This document shows positions 21,630 through 31,938 of a stretch of 41,577 nt of DNA, piece after piece; position 1 is the first letter of the stretch, and each line of letters opens with the position of its first letter. This DNA comes from Fragilaria crotonensis (taxonomy: Eukaryota; Bacillariophyta; Fragilariophyceae; Fragilariales; Fragilariaceae): NCBI GenBank assembly GCA_022925895.1, contig JAKSYS010000568.1:1-41577 (forward strand), written 5' to 3'. A program made the position numbers and the translations under genes. A model generated the notes under the pieces. The model searched no databases, had not been told where the DNA came from, and saw only the letters and a program-made list of their open reading frames with translations.

Positions 21630-24600
21630 TCACACCAATGGAGGAATATTATCGGGAACTTCGTCCTTCGGAAGTAGTGGAATATCCATTTTTTTGGGTT
21701 CGATCTTTTCAGCAATCAGCAATTCGTTCGCTGGTGATATTGATGTGATAACACTTGGTGGTGGTGTGTTATTTTCCCCATGTCGCTCTTTGTAATTCTT
21801 CAGCATGTTGGCGACCACAGTTTTGCCTTTGATTACCCATTCTTCACGATTTTCCAGAGCAAAACCAAGATATTCGTCGCTGGCGACACCAAACACACCA
21901 CATTCTTTCAGCTTCTTTGCCAAAGGAATGATGTAGTTGTCGAAGAACCATATCTCACCGCCGTACCATCCTTCCGAAGGGTCCGTGGCGGCACGTCCAG
22001 CAAGATACGCAGTGTACATTTCACAAAACAACTTTTCGTTCCATTTGCTGTAGATATGCCAGTGCTGCATTGTGTGAGCGACATCTGATGCTTGAATAAT
22101 GTGCTCAATCACAATGGTAGCCTTGCGGTTCATATCAACGTCAGACATGGAGGAGCACTTGGATTCGTCAAAGGCTGTCGCCCACCGTTTGTCGCGCAAC
22201 TGTTTCAATTCCTTGTCAACAATGTCAGTTGCCATAACAGAGTTGACAACTAGCTGCCGAAAACGGCGTCGCTCCGTTTCCGTTTCGAAGATACAGCATC
22301 GCAAGTCTTGATATTGATCATCCATAAGAATACCCCATGCAATATCCACCGAATTTTGCTCTGCAACGCTCCTGTTGTGATATTTTGCAGCGATTGGTGC
22401 ATTTTCTTTGACAAGTTGAGCGTTTGTGACGCCATAATGATCCACATCGTGGATGAGAGCAGAGAATACAATAGCGAGTTGGCAGAGAGGATCGGAGCTT
22501 ATCCCAAAAGTTGAAATATGTGAAATTCGTTCCATCGACTCAAGACTGTTTTGCACTTCTCCGACGGATTTTCGTCGTCGCAACCGACGCTTCTCTTCAT
22601 CTGGTTGAACAAAGTCGGTCTCGCCTGGAGCAATAATTCGCTTCATCAACTTATTTGCCGAAAGTGTCACATGACTGGCATGTTCCAGATTATGGAATGG
22701 CACATTGCGGTAACAATCTGCGATCCTCGAAATAAAATGATGAAGCTGGCCCTTGACTCTGTCAGAGATTCTGGAGGCATCTGGGACAAGGGTTCCAAAT
22801 CGAATCGAAGCCTCTGAGTAGGTTGGAAAGCTTATAACCTCAGAGACTTCATCAAACGCACAAGTTACCGTATCATCTTCGGTGAACTCGGCTGAGTGAG
22901 TGCTGTTATCCATACGACGTCTGACTTGTTGCTGCGTTCGAATCGAGCGCCACACCACAACCTTCGATAAAAGTTCACCAAATATTTCAACGTTCCAATT
23001 AACCAGTCGGGCTTTTTTATCGGCATCAACTCCATAGCTGTCAATCGTTGTGTTGCCCCATGTGTCAGCAGCCGTCAAAGCCTTGCGCGGCGAATCAAGT
23101 GAACCAGGTGGCTTGGTTTCGGGTGCATCATGATTGTTATCATTGAGACCGCCATGACCATTTCGCCCAGTCTTGGAGGTGGGTGCTCTCTGAGGCCGCA
23201 GCCACCAGGTCTTCATCTCCCCTTACCCTTTGCGTTCACGAGACCCTCACGTTCGGTGAGCCAATGCCCTTCCCGCCCCGTCTAAGAAGCATAGCAGTTT
23301 CTTCTGATACATGAATTCTATTCCGCGTTCCTGTGCTTTCCATGCGACTCGCAGTGTTCATCGTATCTCCAAAGAGTTGGAACCGAGCCTTTTCACCCCG
23401 TAGCACGCCCGCCGTGACTGGACCAGAGTGCAGCCCGACACGAATCGCCAAGTCACTCGTTCCTGGACCCAGGGAAACTTCCAGTGACTTTACTAATTCG
23501 TTCATTTTGAGCAGGCACTCGTACGCGAATCGAGCCATCACCAAGGCGTGGTCCTTTTTGGACACAAAAATGTGAGATAATATGTTCGTACAGTCAATTC
23601 CAGCATCTTTTCAAATCATGCGCACGACACATACCTGATTCGGATCCGGAAGTCCAGTAACTGCAACGTAGCAATCTCCAATTGTTTCGACCTTGAAGAC
23701 ACCAAGCCGGGACGCTAATTCGTCAAACGCGTGATACAGAGTTTCAAGAAGATAAAACACTTGAGAAGGCTCCCTCTCCGAACTCCATGCCGTAAACCCT
23801 GAAATATCCGCAAACATAATCGTGGTTTCTGGAAACAAGTCCGCAATGGGATCATCGAGTCGGTATTGTTCCATATCGACTCTATTTTGACTTGCGCTCC
23901 GATGTAAAAAGGTTCGTAGTCTCGTGGTGGCTGGCTCCGCCACTCGTAGGTCGTCGTTGCTGGCGCGACGGGCAATGGAATCCCATCGTCTCATGGCAAT
24001 TCGTCGTGTTTGTTGCGTCGTCGTCGTCGTCGTCGTCCGATCCTTGGGCATTGTTGTGCCAGTGGATGTGGTCGTGGCAGAGGAGGTTCCTTCTTGTTGT
24101 GCAAAGAGACGATTTCGCACCACTGCGGGGAAGAGAGAATTGACAACATTACGGAAACGAACAGCTTCACCCATGACATGTTGTTGCCGTCTGTGGACCA
24201 GCACATCGTAAAGAGCAAACATTAAAATAATGAATGCAAAAATTACGGCGGACACGGCGGTGTAGATGGCAGGCAAATTCGTCTTGAAGGCAGCCTCGAA
24301 CGATGATGTTGGGTATACAGAAAGACTGTATCCAAAGGTATCCCACGTGTTGCTTCCATTGTTGCTCTGCCAAATTCCAGATGTCATGTTTTGTATCGCC
24401 ACGGCGGATACCTTTGTGGTGACGACATAATTGTCGTATTGAGGGTCATGCAAATCTCCATCTCCGAGGAAGACCACGTACCCATCAAAAATCTCAAACG
24501 ACATGACGTCTCCACCACCAGTCACCAAAACAGCAACGATGGATCCTTCTGATGGTGAGACTGTCTGGAATTGAGTTAGCCAGTCCACATCCAGCTGAAC

Positions 24601-25554
24601 AGCACCGACTACCGACTGAGGTGGTGTGATTTGATTGAATACGGGTGTGGACAGAAGGGACCTGGGAGCGGTTCCCTTCATATCCGACATGATGGGTGTC
24701 ATTTCCTCCATTAAACTGTTGTACATGTCCTGCAATCCTGGAACAGCGTAGTAGTTGGTAAGAATAAATTGCGCATTTTCCGGAGCATTGCTGGTCGACA
24801 ATAAAAAGCCGGGAAAGTAAGGTCCAGGCCCTGGATCTGGAATAAGCGTCCCGTTCGGCCCTGGCATGTAAATGCCATCGGCCAATGTTCGGCAGGCAGA
24901 TGATGATGACGACGAATCAACCGCAGTTGTACAAGACGATGCATCGTTTGGTTGCACAGTCAATTGATTGGCATTCTCCAAAACAAATGCCTCCCACGAG
25001 GCCCGAGTCTCGTCCGTGACGAGTGGAGAAAACAAAATTGTATGCGATCCTGTGATAATGCGATCTCCCTTGAGTCGTAGGTCAAAGTCTGGTAGGAGAG
25101 AGTTTGGCCATGTCTTATTGTAATACTGAGCATCCGATGTCAGGGACACGGAGACGGAAATGGATGTCAGGATTTTCACTTCAAAGATGGTCAAGAAATT
25201 GTCGGTCAATTGGTCTGCAAGAGATTCAAAGTAGGTTTCGAAGAGTGATTGTTCCCTTTGGGCAGTAGATTCGTGAATGAATACCGTTCCCAAGACCCCG
25301 ACAGTCACCAAAACAGCCAAAAAGATTGACCTTTGAATGCAAACTTTCTGAGAATCTTTCTTGACTTGTTCGGTAAACAGGCTGCCTTGCATTTGTACCA
25401 CATTATCCATCCTTCGGCCTTGAGCTGTGTCTGCTCCATGAGCTGGAGTTGGCATCGCTGACAATGCGGACAAGGGCATTGAATAATCATCTTCTTGATT
25501 TAGTTGCAAATCGAACGAGTCTTCTGAGGGATGGAATGATGACCGGCGCTCCAT
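21630..25554 (-). CDS. Receptor-type guanylate cyclase/phosphodiesterase fusion, gene 2 (two frameshifts)
   Basis: The start is the ATG at 25554 (an upstream in-frame TTG is not a start). Exon 1 is 25554-23635 and exon 2 runs from 23553 to 21630. Membrane segments lie at about residues 76-94 and 429-450, enclosing a roughly 330-residue extracellular domain that is uninterrupted here. A Thr/Arg-rich linker leads to the cyclase domain from residue 579 ([30 protein letters not shown]). The phosphodiesterase has [21 protein letters not shown] and GGEIWFFD, where the purine-binding Gln of the family is Glu. Near the domain junction the frame changes twice within 60 bp (23267-23279 and C4 at 23219-23222). 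Each needs one base added, and [17 protein letters not shown] lies between them, so this was coding sequence. It is a tandem paralogue of gene 1. Confidence 0.85.
23554..23634 (-). other. Intron of cyclase/phosphodiesterase gene 2 (81 nt)
   Basis: Minus strand CAG|GTATGT...CAAAAAG|GAC, phase 0, between LPDPNQ and DHALVM inside the cyclase domain. Gene 1 reads LPTPNKDHAKTM without interruption. Confidence 0.85.
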
Positions 25555-26772
25555 AGTTGCACAAATACTTCTCAATGCTTCTCAATGCTAACGGTAGCTG
25601 ATTACTTCAGGACCAAGGATCAAGACTTGTCGCAGGTAGTATAGTCGGTACTGCAGAAGGGGTCCAGTACTGTGACAGTGTCTTCCAAGCTTGCAGGGAC
25701 AAGTACTTGTGTGATACAATTCTTTGTAATCAATTCCAACAGAGATCCGAGAACAGAGCGCTGTCCAAATTGATCAATGAAGTACAACGAAGGACCTTTC
25801 ACGTATCACCTATTGCAGTAAGGATATAATGCCCGAGTACTGTCACTTGTATAGCAATAGTACGCTTTCGCTCCAAACTTTCACGCTGTGCACCAACTGA
25901 GTGTCCTTGGGTGTTGCGTTGACGTGTTGTACTGATTACTGGTACCTCGTAGCCGTGTGTATTGCTAACAACAATCTTGTATCAATGTAAACACCTGTCC
26001 ACAAACGTTGCACAACACACCGTACACCGATCTTTGATTCAAGATATCAAATTCGTTACCGTGCGCTTTCCAAATTGGTGCTCCTTGGTATGATAATGCC
26101 CGAACAAGTACGAACTCTCTATCACTCTCACTCTCTAACTAGAAGTTGTCCAAAAGATGTAGGAGATGATTCCACAACGGCACACACCTTTTTTCGGATG
26201 GGTACCAACGTGAGGGAGTTTCTGTTGTGGTTGTTGTTACGTAAGCAGCGGAGGCAGCGGCGGAGGCGGCGGCGCAATAAAGGCACTATGATTGCGTGCG
26301 GAGTTTCCAACAACCCGTATGGCACTCCGCGTGTGTTTGTCCATATCCTACTACTACAATACCTACTTGCCAAAAAGTCCAGAGAGCACGTGTTTTGGGT
26401 CATGGGTCATGGGAAGGGTCATTTCATAGTTCTGATTCACGAGATTTCACACTTCGAAGAACCTACAATTAGAGTCATCATGTCCCATTTTCGAACACTT
26501 CTAACCCCAGATAACTATACGAGTACCGGTAGTTTTCAGATTTTGTAACTACACATGTAGTCTGAGTGATGTCGTGTACCATTGAATGTCGTATCCTCAT
26601 CCGAACGACAGTCCACAGACATGGACACCTATGCGTCGGATTTATTGTAGCAAAGGCATATTCACCAAGTGCGACTGATAGAGCCAGTCGCAATGTCCTC
26701 GAATCGAGCTGGCCATCACATGCACCATCGTACGATACGGGAGTAATGACCTCAAATGAATACTGGTACGAA
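25555..26772. other. Upstream region of gene 2; no supported gene
   Basis: Just upstream of the gene 2 start the 10-mer CTTCTCAATG is repeated back to back (about 25570-25589). A plus-strand ORF from ATG 26090 to 26548 (about 152 codons) contains an Arg run from a GGCGGAGGCGG-type microsatellite and looks spurious. AGTACTGT occurs near 25666 and 25836, not enough for a regulatory call. Confidence 0.3.
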
Positions 26773-26799
26773 GTACTAGCATAAACCATATAGTGGGAC
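26773..26799 (+). repeat. Left terminal inverted repeat of the DDE transposon
   Basis: A perfect 27-bp inverted match to 30015-30041; the match stops sharply on both sides. A further inner pair (AATATTTTGG near 26985, inverted near 29870) may be a subterminal repeat. Confidence 0.85.
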
Positions 26800-27039
26800 G
26801 GGTTTTTTTCAAAGAGTACTGGGACTGCATCGTACTCGGTCTGATTTTGAGATAACCATTCACGAAGATCGCCTTTCTATCCGCAAGAGAATGTGTAGGT
26901 AACTCGAAACGAGTAGGGGTTACCGTAGCTAGTTTTTGCAATGGTGGAGTAGTTCTGAAGGTATGATGTCTCCTAGAAGCGAGACAATATTTTGGCGCAC
27001 AACATCATTTCTTTGAAATTAATTACGAGAACTTTAACC

Positions 27040-29685
27040 ATGCCAAGGAAGAGGAAGGCATGTCCTTTGTCCATTGACAATGCATCAGTTAAAGTAGGAA
27101 GACCTTCAAAAGATGGGTGCACCATTGAAGATGCTGTAAAATTGGTGAGTTACTCTTTTAAACGGGCTTTCAAATCACCATTGTGAATTGAGTTTTGATG
27201 CACAACGTATCGATAAGTGAAGGACTCATAATTTTTTTCTACGTGATTTTTGTACCATAAAATTATATGCAGGTCGTATGCAACAAGGTGTCACTCATTC
27301 AAGCGCTTCGTGCTTGTCTGCTCCATGAAAGCGTTACGGTACAAAGCCTTCATTATCATGTGAAAAGGGCTCTTCGGAATGGAGGGATGTGTCTCAGTGG
27401 AAGCCTCAGCAAGAGCAGCAAAGAAGGAATGGTGATTGATACTCACGGCCCTAGTATGACGACAGAGCTAGCAGACGAACAAACCTCTCCTTTGACCGAA
27501 GCATCGTCCTTATCCTTTTCGGATTCTACGAAGCGGATCAGAAAGACATCAAAGCAAGCTAGCACAGCTCGTATTCAGGCGCAACAAGAAAGAGGATTAC
27601 TCTCGTCGCTTTAAAGAGGCTTTCAAAGAAGCCACGAGGATAATCAAAGAAAAGAAGGAAGGCGGGTCGTCGAATGAAACAGCCCAACAAGTTGTAACCA
27701 GGCTCAATGCAGAATACAATCTGAACGGAACAAGGAAGCTTAGTCGAACAACTGTTTATAGAGAAATCAACAAAGGTAATATTGGGATGAGCCCTCCGAA
27801 GAAAGGTCCCGTACCAAAATCCCCGATTTGTTGTTGGATGTTACGGCCGCTCATACTGAGGTATGCCAAGTGGGAACTGATGGGGAATTACGAGGACAGG
27901 AAATAAAGAGAGTACTTGGAGCTGCTGTCTCAGGGACTAAGTATGACAACAAGTTCACTATTGAGTCAGCATGGAGAAAGCTTCGATCCAAGCACCCACA
28001 GCGAATCACAGCAGGAGGCCAGATGTCCGTGGAGGATGCTCGGTCAAAGTGGACAACCCATGATAACTTGCAACAGTGGTTTGATGATGCCAAGAAAGAC
28101 TTGATTTCTACGGGACTTGTGATTGATAGAGAAGTAAGGAATGGCAACGGTGATTTGTTGTCAGAGTTAGATTTTCGTTCTGATCAGGTGACCCGTCGAA
28201 TCATAAACATGGATGAGACACACCACCATGATCTCTCAATCACTGGTGACAAGGGTGGGTCTCGGTCAGTTGTTTATCATAATCCTGATTATCAGAGAGG
28301 TTGCAAGCGAAGTGTTAAGGCGGGTAGGCACGTCACGGGTGTCTACGCAACGAACGCAGCTGGCGAGGCATTGCCTCCGATGTACATTTTCGATTCAGGT
28401 GCAAAGCTGGAGCAGAACTTTCGGGTGAAGACTAAGTGGTTGGAGGGACTTCCCGCCATCAAGGGAAGGTTTGGATGCCCCGAGCTGATTGAGGAGTCAA
28501 GTTTCTATTCTGTGAGAGCTCGAGGTTCCATGGATGACTCGCTTTTCATTGAGTACATCGAGAAAGTAGTGTTGCCACTATACCCCAACATCTCCAAGAC
28601 AACCAAGTTCGATCCTGTGAATGGAAGACTGCTTTGTGGTCCTGTTATTCTCAAAGTTGATTCAGGTCCCGGGCGAATCGTTGCTTCAGAGGAGAGCATC
28701 TCGAAGCGAGCCGACTTCCTTGAAATGGGACTCTACATTCTCATGGGCCTCCCGAATGCGACTAGTGTCCAACAAGAGATGGATGCACTTTATGGGGCTT
28801 TCAAATCAGCAACTTATGCTCGCGGTGAAGTCATCTTGATTGAAAAATGAGAGATCAAGCCAATCATCGAAGCAGAATGCTGGAGGAAGAGGCTGACGAG
28901 GACGATGAAGCCACCGAAGAAGAACAAGCTGATGGTGCCAATACAGGACGCGCCGAGGGTGTCTTGTCTCTTGGGTTTAATGATTTGGCAACAGTGGTAA
29001 ATGGAAGGGAAAATGATGACGTTTCATTGAAGCCATTCGACAAGTGCTTTACCAAAGAAAAAATCCTCGGTTCGTGGAGGAAGGTGGGTTTTGTTCCGTT
29101 TACGAGAAGTTGTCTAAGTAACAAAAGAGTGCGTCATGAATTGGGACAGCAACAGAAAAATCATGCTCTTGAGGAACTCAAGGTGAAGTATGATGACCTT
29201 GTGGCGTTGTCAAAGGACGATGGACTCAATGCTGGAGTATTCTCTGCCACCATTCCCGTTTCTAGTCGTGCGATGAGAGTTGCAAATGATGCAGAGCAGG
29301 TGAAGAAGCTGCTTGAAACGAAAGGCGCCTTATCGGCATCTTCAATCTGGAATGTTTGTGGCAGTCGTATTGGCAATTCAAGGATTACTCTTCAAGCTCA
29401 AAGGCGCAGCTTGCCATCAATGCGGCAAAGCTGCTGCACAGTTGCAGAACAGAAATGATCGGCAACGGAAGATCCTTGCAAACGCACAAAGAGCTCTTGC
29501 AAAGTATCGTTCATGCAGTGAATCACTGACTGATAAAGACTGGGTTGATATCATACGTTGGGTTCTCCTGAGTCAAAGGCAGAGGGGCTTATGAAGGATC
29601 TAAAGAAAAAGCTGCAATTGTTGCGAAGCTCGCAACTCTTGAACGGGAGTGGACGACCTACATACCACTTCCAGAGGCCACCTAG
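27040..29685 (+). pseudogene. DDE transposase, spliced and multiply frameshifted
   Basis: The start is the ATG at 27040 (MPRKRKACP). Exon 1 ends at 27144 (TIEDAVKL) and exon 2 starts at 27273. The N-terminus has a basic stretch and a helix-turn-helix-like VSLIQALRACL region. The catalytic core shows NMDETHHH, LKVDSGPGR, then LPNATSVQQEMDALYGAFK, giving Asp, Asp and Glu or Asp about 39-41 residues apart. Downstream, SWRKVGFVPFTRSCL and a Lys-rich coiled tail end at the TAG 29683-29685. Frame changes occur near 27590, at A4 27816-27819, at A5 28843-28847, near 29400, near 29573 and near 29610, so the gene is dead. It is a DDE-superfamily enzyme; pogo/Tc1-like affinity is a guess based on the possible TA target. 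Confidence 0.8.
27145..27272 (+). other. Intron of the DDE transposase (128 nt)
   Basis: TTG|GTGAGT...TATATGCAG|GTC, phase 0, joining TIEDAVKL to VVCNKVSL. Both flanking frames are open and the intron contains stops in frame. Confidence 0.75.
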
Positions 29686-30014
29686 ATGATCAGACCACTT
29701 CTTCTATGTGTTGTGAACAAGTTTAAAGCATTAGGATTAAATTAGATCATTGTCTACCTTGTCGTTACCGTCATCATGGATGTCGTGAATTGTTTTCAAA
29801 GAGTTTTTGTCGTCATTAACACGACAGAAACACGCGCGTCCCACTATTGACCTAAAAAAATTCTGCCCCCAAAATATTCGACTAAACGCATCTCCTCGAG
29901 TATCGCTCCGTTTTCCAAAATTCCTTCACCAGAGGATGCGCAAGAAAATTCTGCGTCGATTCATGTACTGTAGAGTTTTATCCGATGATTTTAAGGCACC
30001 CATTAATTTTTTTA

Positions 30015-30041
30015 GTCCCACTATATGGTTTATGCTAGTAC
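30015..30041 (-). repeat. Right terminal inverted repeat of the DDE transposon
   Basis: Reverse complement of 26773-26799 without mismatch. Confidence 0.85.
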
Positions 30042-31938
30042 GGTATTTCTATAGACACAGCAACACAAGCCCGAGATTCGAATGCCTACATAAAGTTGCT
30101 GTGTGATTTTATTCACACTATATTTCAAAGAGTCCATTTATTTAGCAAGCTCGACCTGCTCGATTAGGGAAAAACGCCCGTCCATCAGTACGCAACCGCT
30201 GGTACTCACTTCCGAGGGCTTGTTCCAGTCAATGTCCCCACCAAACCCACGGGCAGGATTGCTTGCCCTCGTTTCGATGCCGATAAACCGCACCGCATCA
30301 TTGCTGGAATCCACCGAAGCAACGTCACGGCCCGGCGCGAGGCCACCTCGTATTCCAACCGAAAGGCACAGGTACTACTTCGCGCACACAGTACACGCAC
30401 ACGTTGCATACGTCATGGCAGACCATGAACTCCCACCATGGCTGCGCCAATCACTTTCGGTGCCGAGTCTTTCAAGGACTACATGTGACAATTCATGATG
30501 TAATCCAAAGTCATAAGCAAGGATTTCCATAAGACCTGTGCTTTTCACCGATGTCATCCTGTGACATGCCTGCCCGCGTTTTCCCTCCCGTCGTTCGAAT
30601 TGGTTTGTGGTGATGCTATATTATTTCCCATTCCCTCCCATATCTTGATGGTCGACTCTGAGAGTTTTATGTTCCACTGCCTATCTGAGACACCATATGA
30701 CCCTGACTCTCGTTCCGTGTTCGCCCATGGCAATAATGGTTCTATGCCTTGCAACACTCTGTTCTACTCGAATTGGGCCATCTTGGGGAACAGCACTACA
30801 GATTCAGAACCATACTATGTAGCAGTTTCCATAGTATTTTGGGACTTATACTTCAAACTCTTATTACTTCAATTGCACTCTTGCCTGTCATCAGCCAATT
30901 GTAAGGGGAAAAGGTACAAGGTCTATTGTTGAGAAAGCATCTATTCCTCAACACTGTCTGCAACACCCAACTGTCCATGTTGTGAACACTACCAATGCCA
31001 AACACCATTGCCAAAGTGAATTACATACGGTTCTTCGGTATTGGTGGACCACCCAATCTCCCACCAACACCCCCAAGCGCGGTAGGGCTCACTACTTGGG
31101 GGGAGGACGAGATCACACAAAATCCAAGAATTATCCTTGCTGTCACTTCCCCTCTCCATCATTCTTGATGCTTTCCTTTCCCGTTACTGGGTCTGATAAA
31201 CTGTTCCAATTCATAGGTAGTAGCGGATTCTTACCTTCTTGGCAGGGTGAAGTAGTATATAATCAAAGAAAAGGTATGAAAGGGATACTAGAGTAAGAGT
31301 GATTGAAGGTACTGGTTGACACCCATTACCCATTCCTGTGTCATACTATTGAATCAAATCCGCTACGACATCGCCACCAAGTCGACTTACGAAAAAGGAA
31401 GAGTTGAACAAGAAGTTCGTAAGATATATATAACGGCTAGTTGTACGCCGTCCATGAATCGCCAACACACAACACACACGCCTTTCATGTGTAACGGTCA
31501 AAAGTAACCGTACGACCAGCAGTTGGACGGCACATACTTTGCATACCAGTACCAGAGTAGGAAATGCCAATATTTTGCCTACTACTGGAGTATCAGTTTT
31601 CGTACCGTATCGTCCGTACTTAAACTCATCTCGCAGGTACAGTATGTACGACACATACAGCGCATGCAGTGCCTAGCATTGCTGGTCAAACATACAAGAG
31701 AATATCTTCCGAAGGAAGGACAAGACTACGCTTTCCTTTGCTGCTACTGCTGTTGCAAGTCAAGTCATCGCCTGGCGCTGTTGAGTCGCTTTGCATGCTG
31801 ACAAGGAATAAACCAGCACTGTCTTTTGTGTGAATGACTCGTTGATTCGGAATCTATCGACGATACTTGATTGCATATTGCATCTCACACACTCAAAACT
31901 TGGACTTTGCCGACTGCGATATTTTCCAGATCAGAACC
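30042..31938. other. Intergenic upstream of the chromatin gene
   Basis: Several overlapping short ORFs on both strands (for example 30103-30498 plus and 30757-30554 minus) resemble nothing I recognise. A TGTTGAG...CTCAACA pair at 30926-30952 is a small palindrome; I could not extend it into a long terminal repeat. A TATATATAA stretch lies near 31425. The frame of the chromatin protein is already open from 31867 but lacks an ATG until 31939. Confidence 0.35.

Larger units (their letters stand above)
26773..30041 (+). mobile_element. DDE cut-and-paste transposon with 27-bp terminal inverted repeats
   Basis: Positions 26773-26799 and 30015-30041 are perfect inverted copies (outer end GTACTAGCATAAACC, inner end ATATAGTGGGAC). 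Between them, in one orientation, lies a spliced transposase relic. If the target duplication is TA (26774-26775 and 30039-30040), the true repeat is 24 bp starting CTAGCATAAACC. A GTAC duplication is equally compatible. Length is about 3.27 kb. It sits between gene 2 and the chromatin gene and interrupts neither. Confidence 0.85.

Noticed and set aside
25555-25575. Start of cyclase/phosphodiesterase gene 2 at 25575
   Set aside because: The codon there is TTG on the minus strand; the first ATG in frame is at 25554.
25600-25860. AGTACTGT repeats as a regulatory site upstream of gene 2
   Set aside because: Only two short, unequally flanked copies; similar strings occur elsewhere in the window.
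28847-28850. ATGA overlap in the transposase as programmed coupling, like that of element 2
   Set aside because: Protein homology runs straight through at an A5 run and the gene has many other frameshifts, so a simple deletion is more likely.
30060-30100. tRNA-like T-arm (GATTCGAAT)
   Set aside because: No acceptor, D-arm or anticodon stem can be drawn around it on either strand.
30926-31450. Solo long terminal repeat beginning TGTTGAG and ending near CAACACACAACACA
   Set aside because: No matching second copy, no target duplication and no clear 3' boundary.
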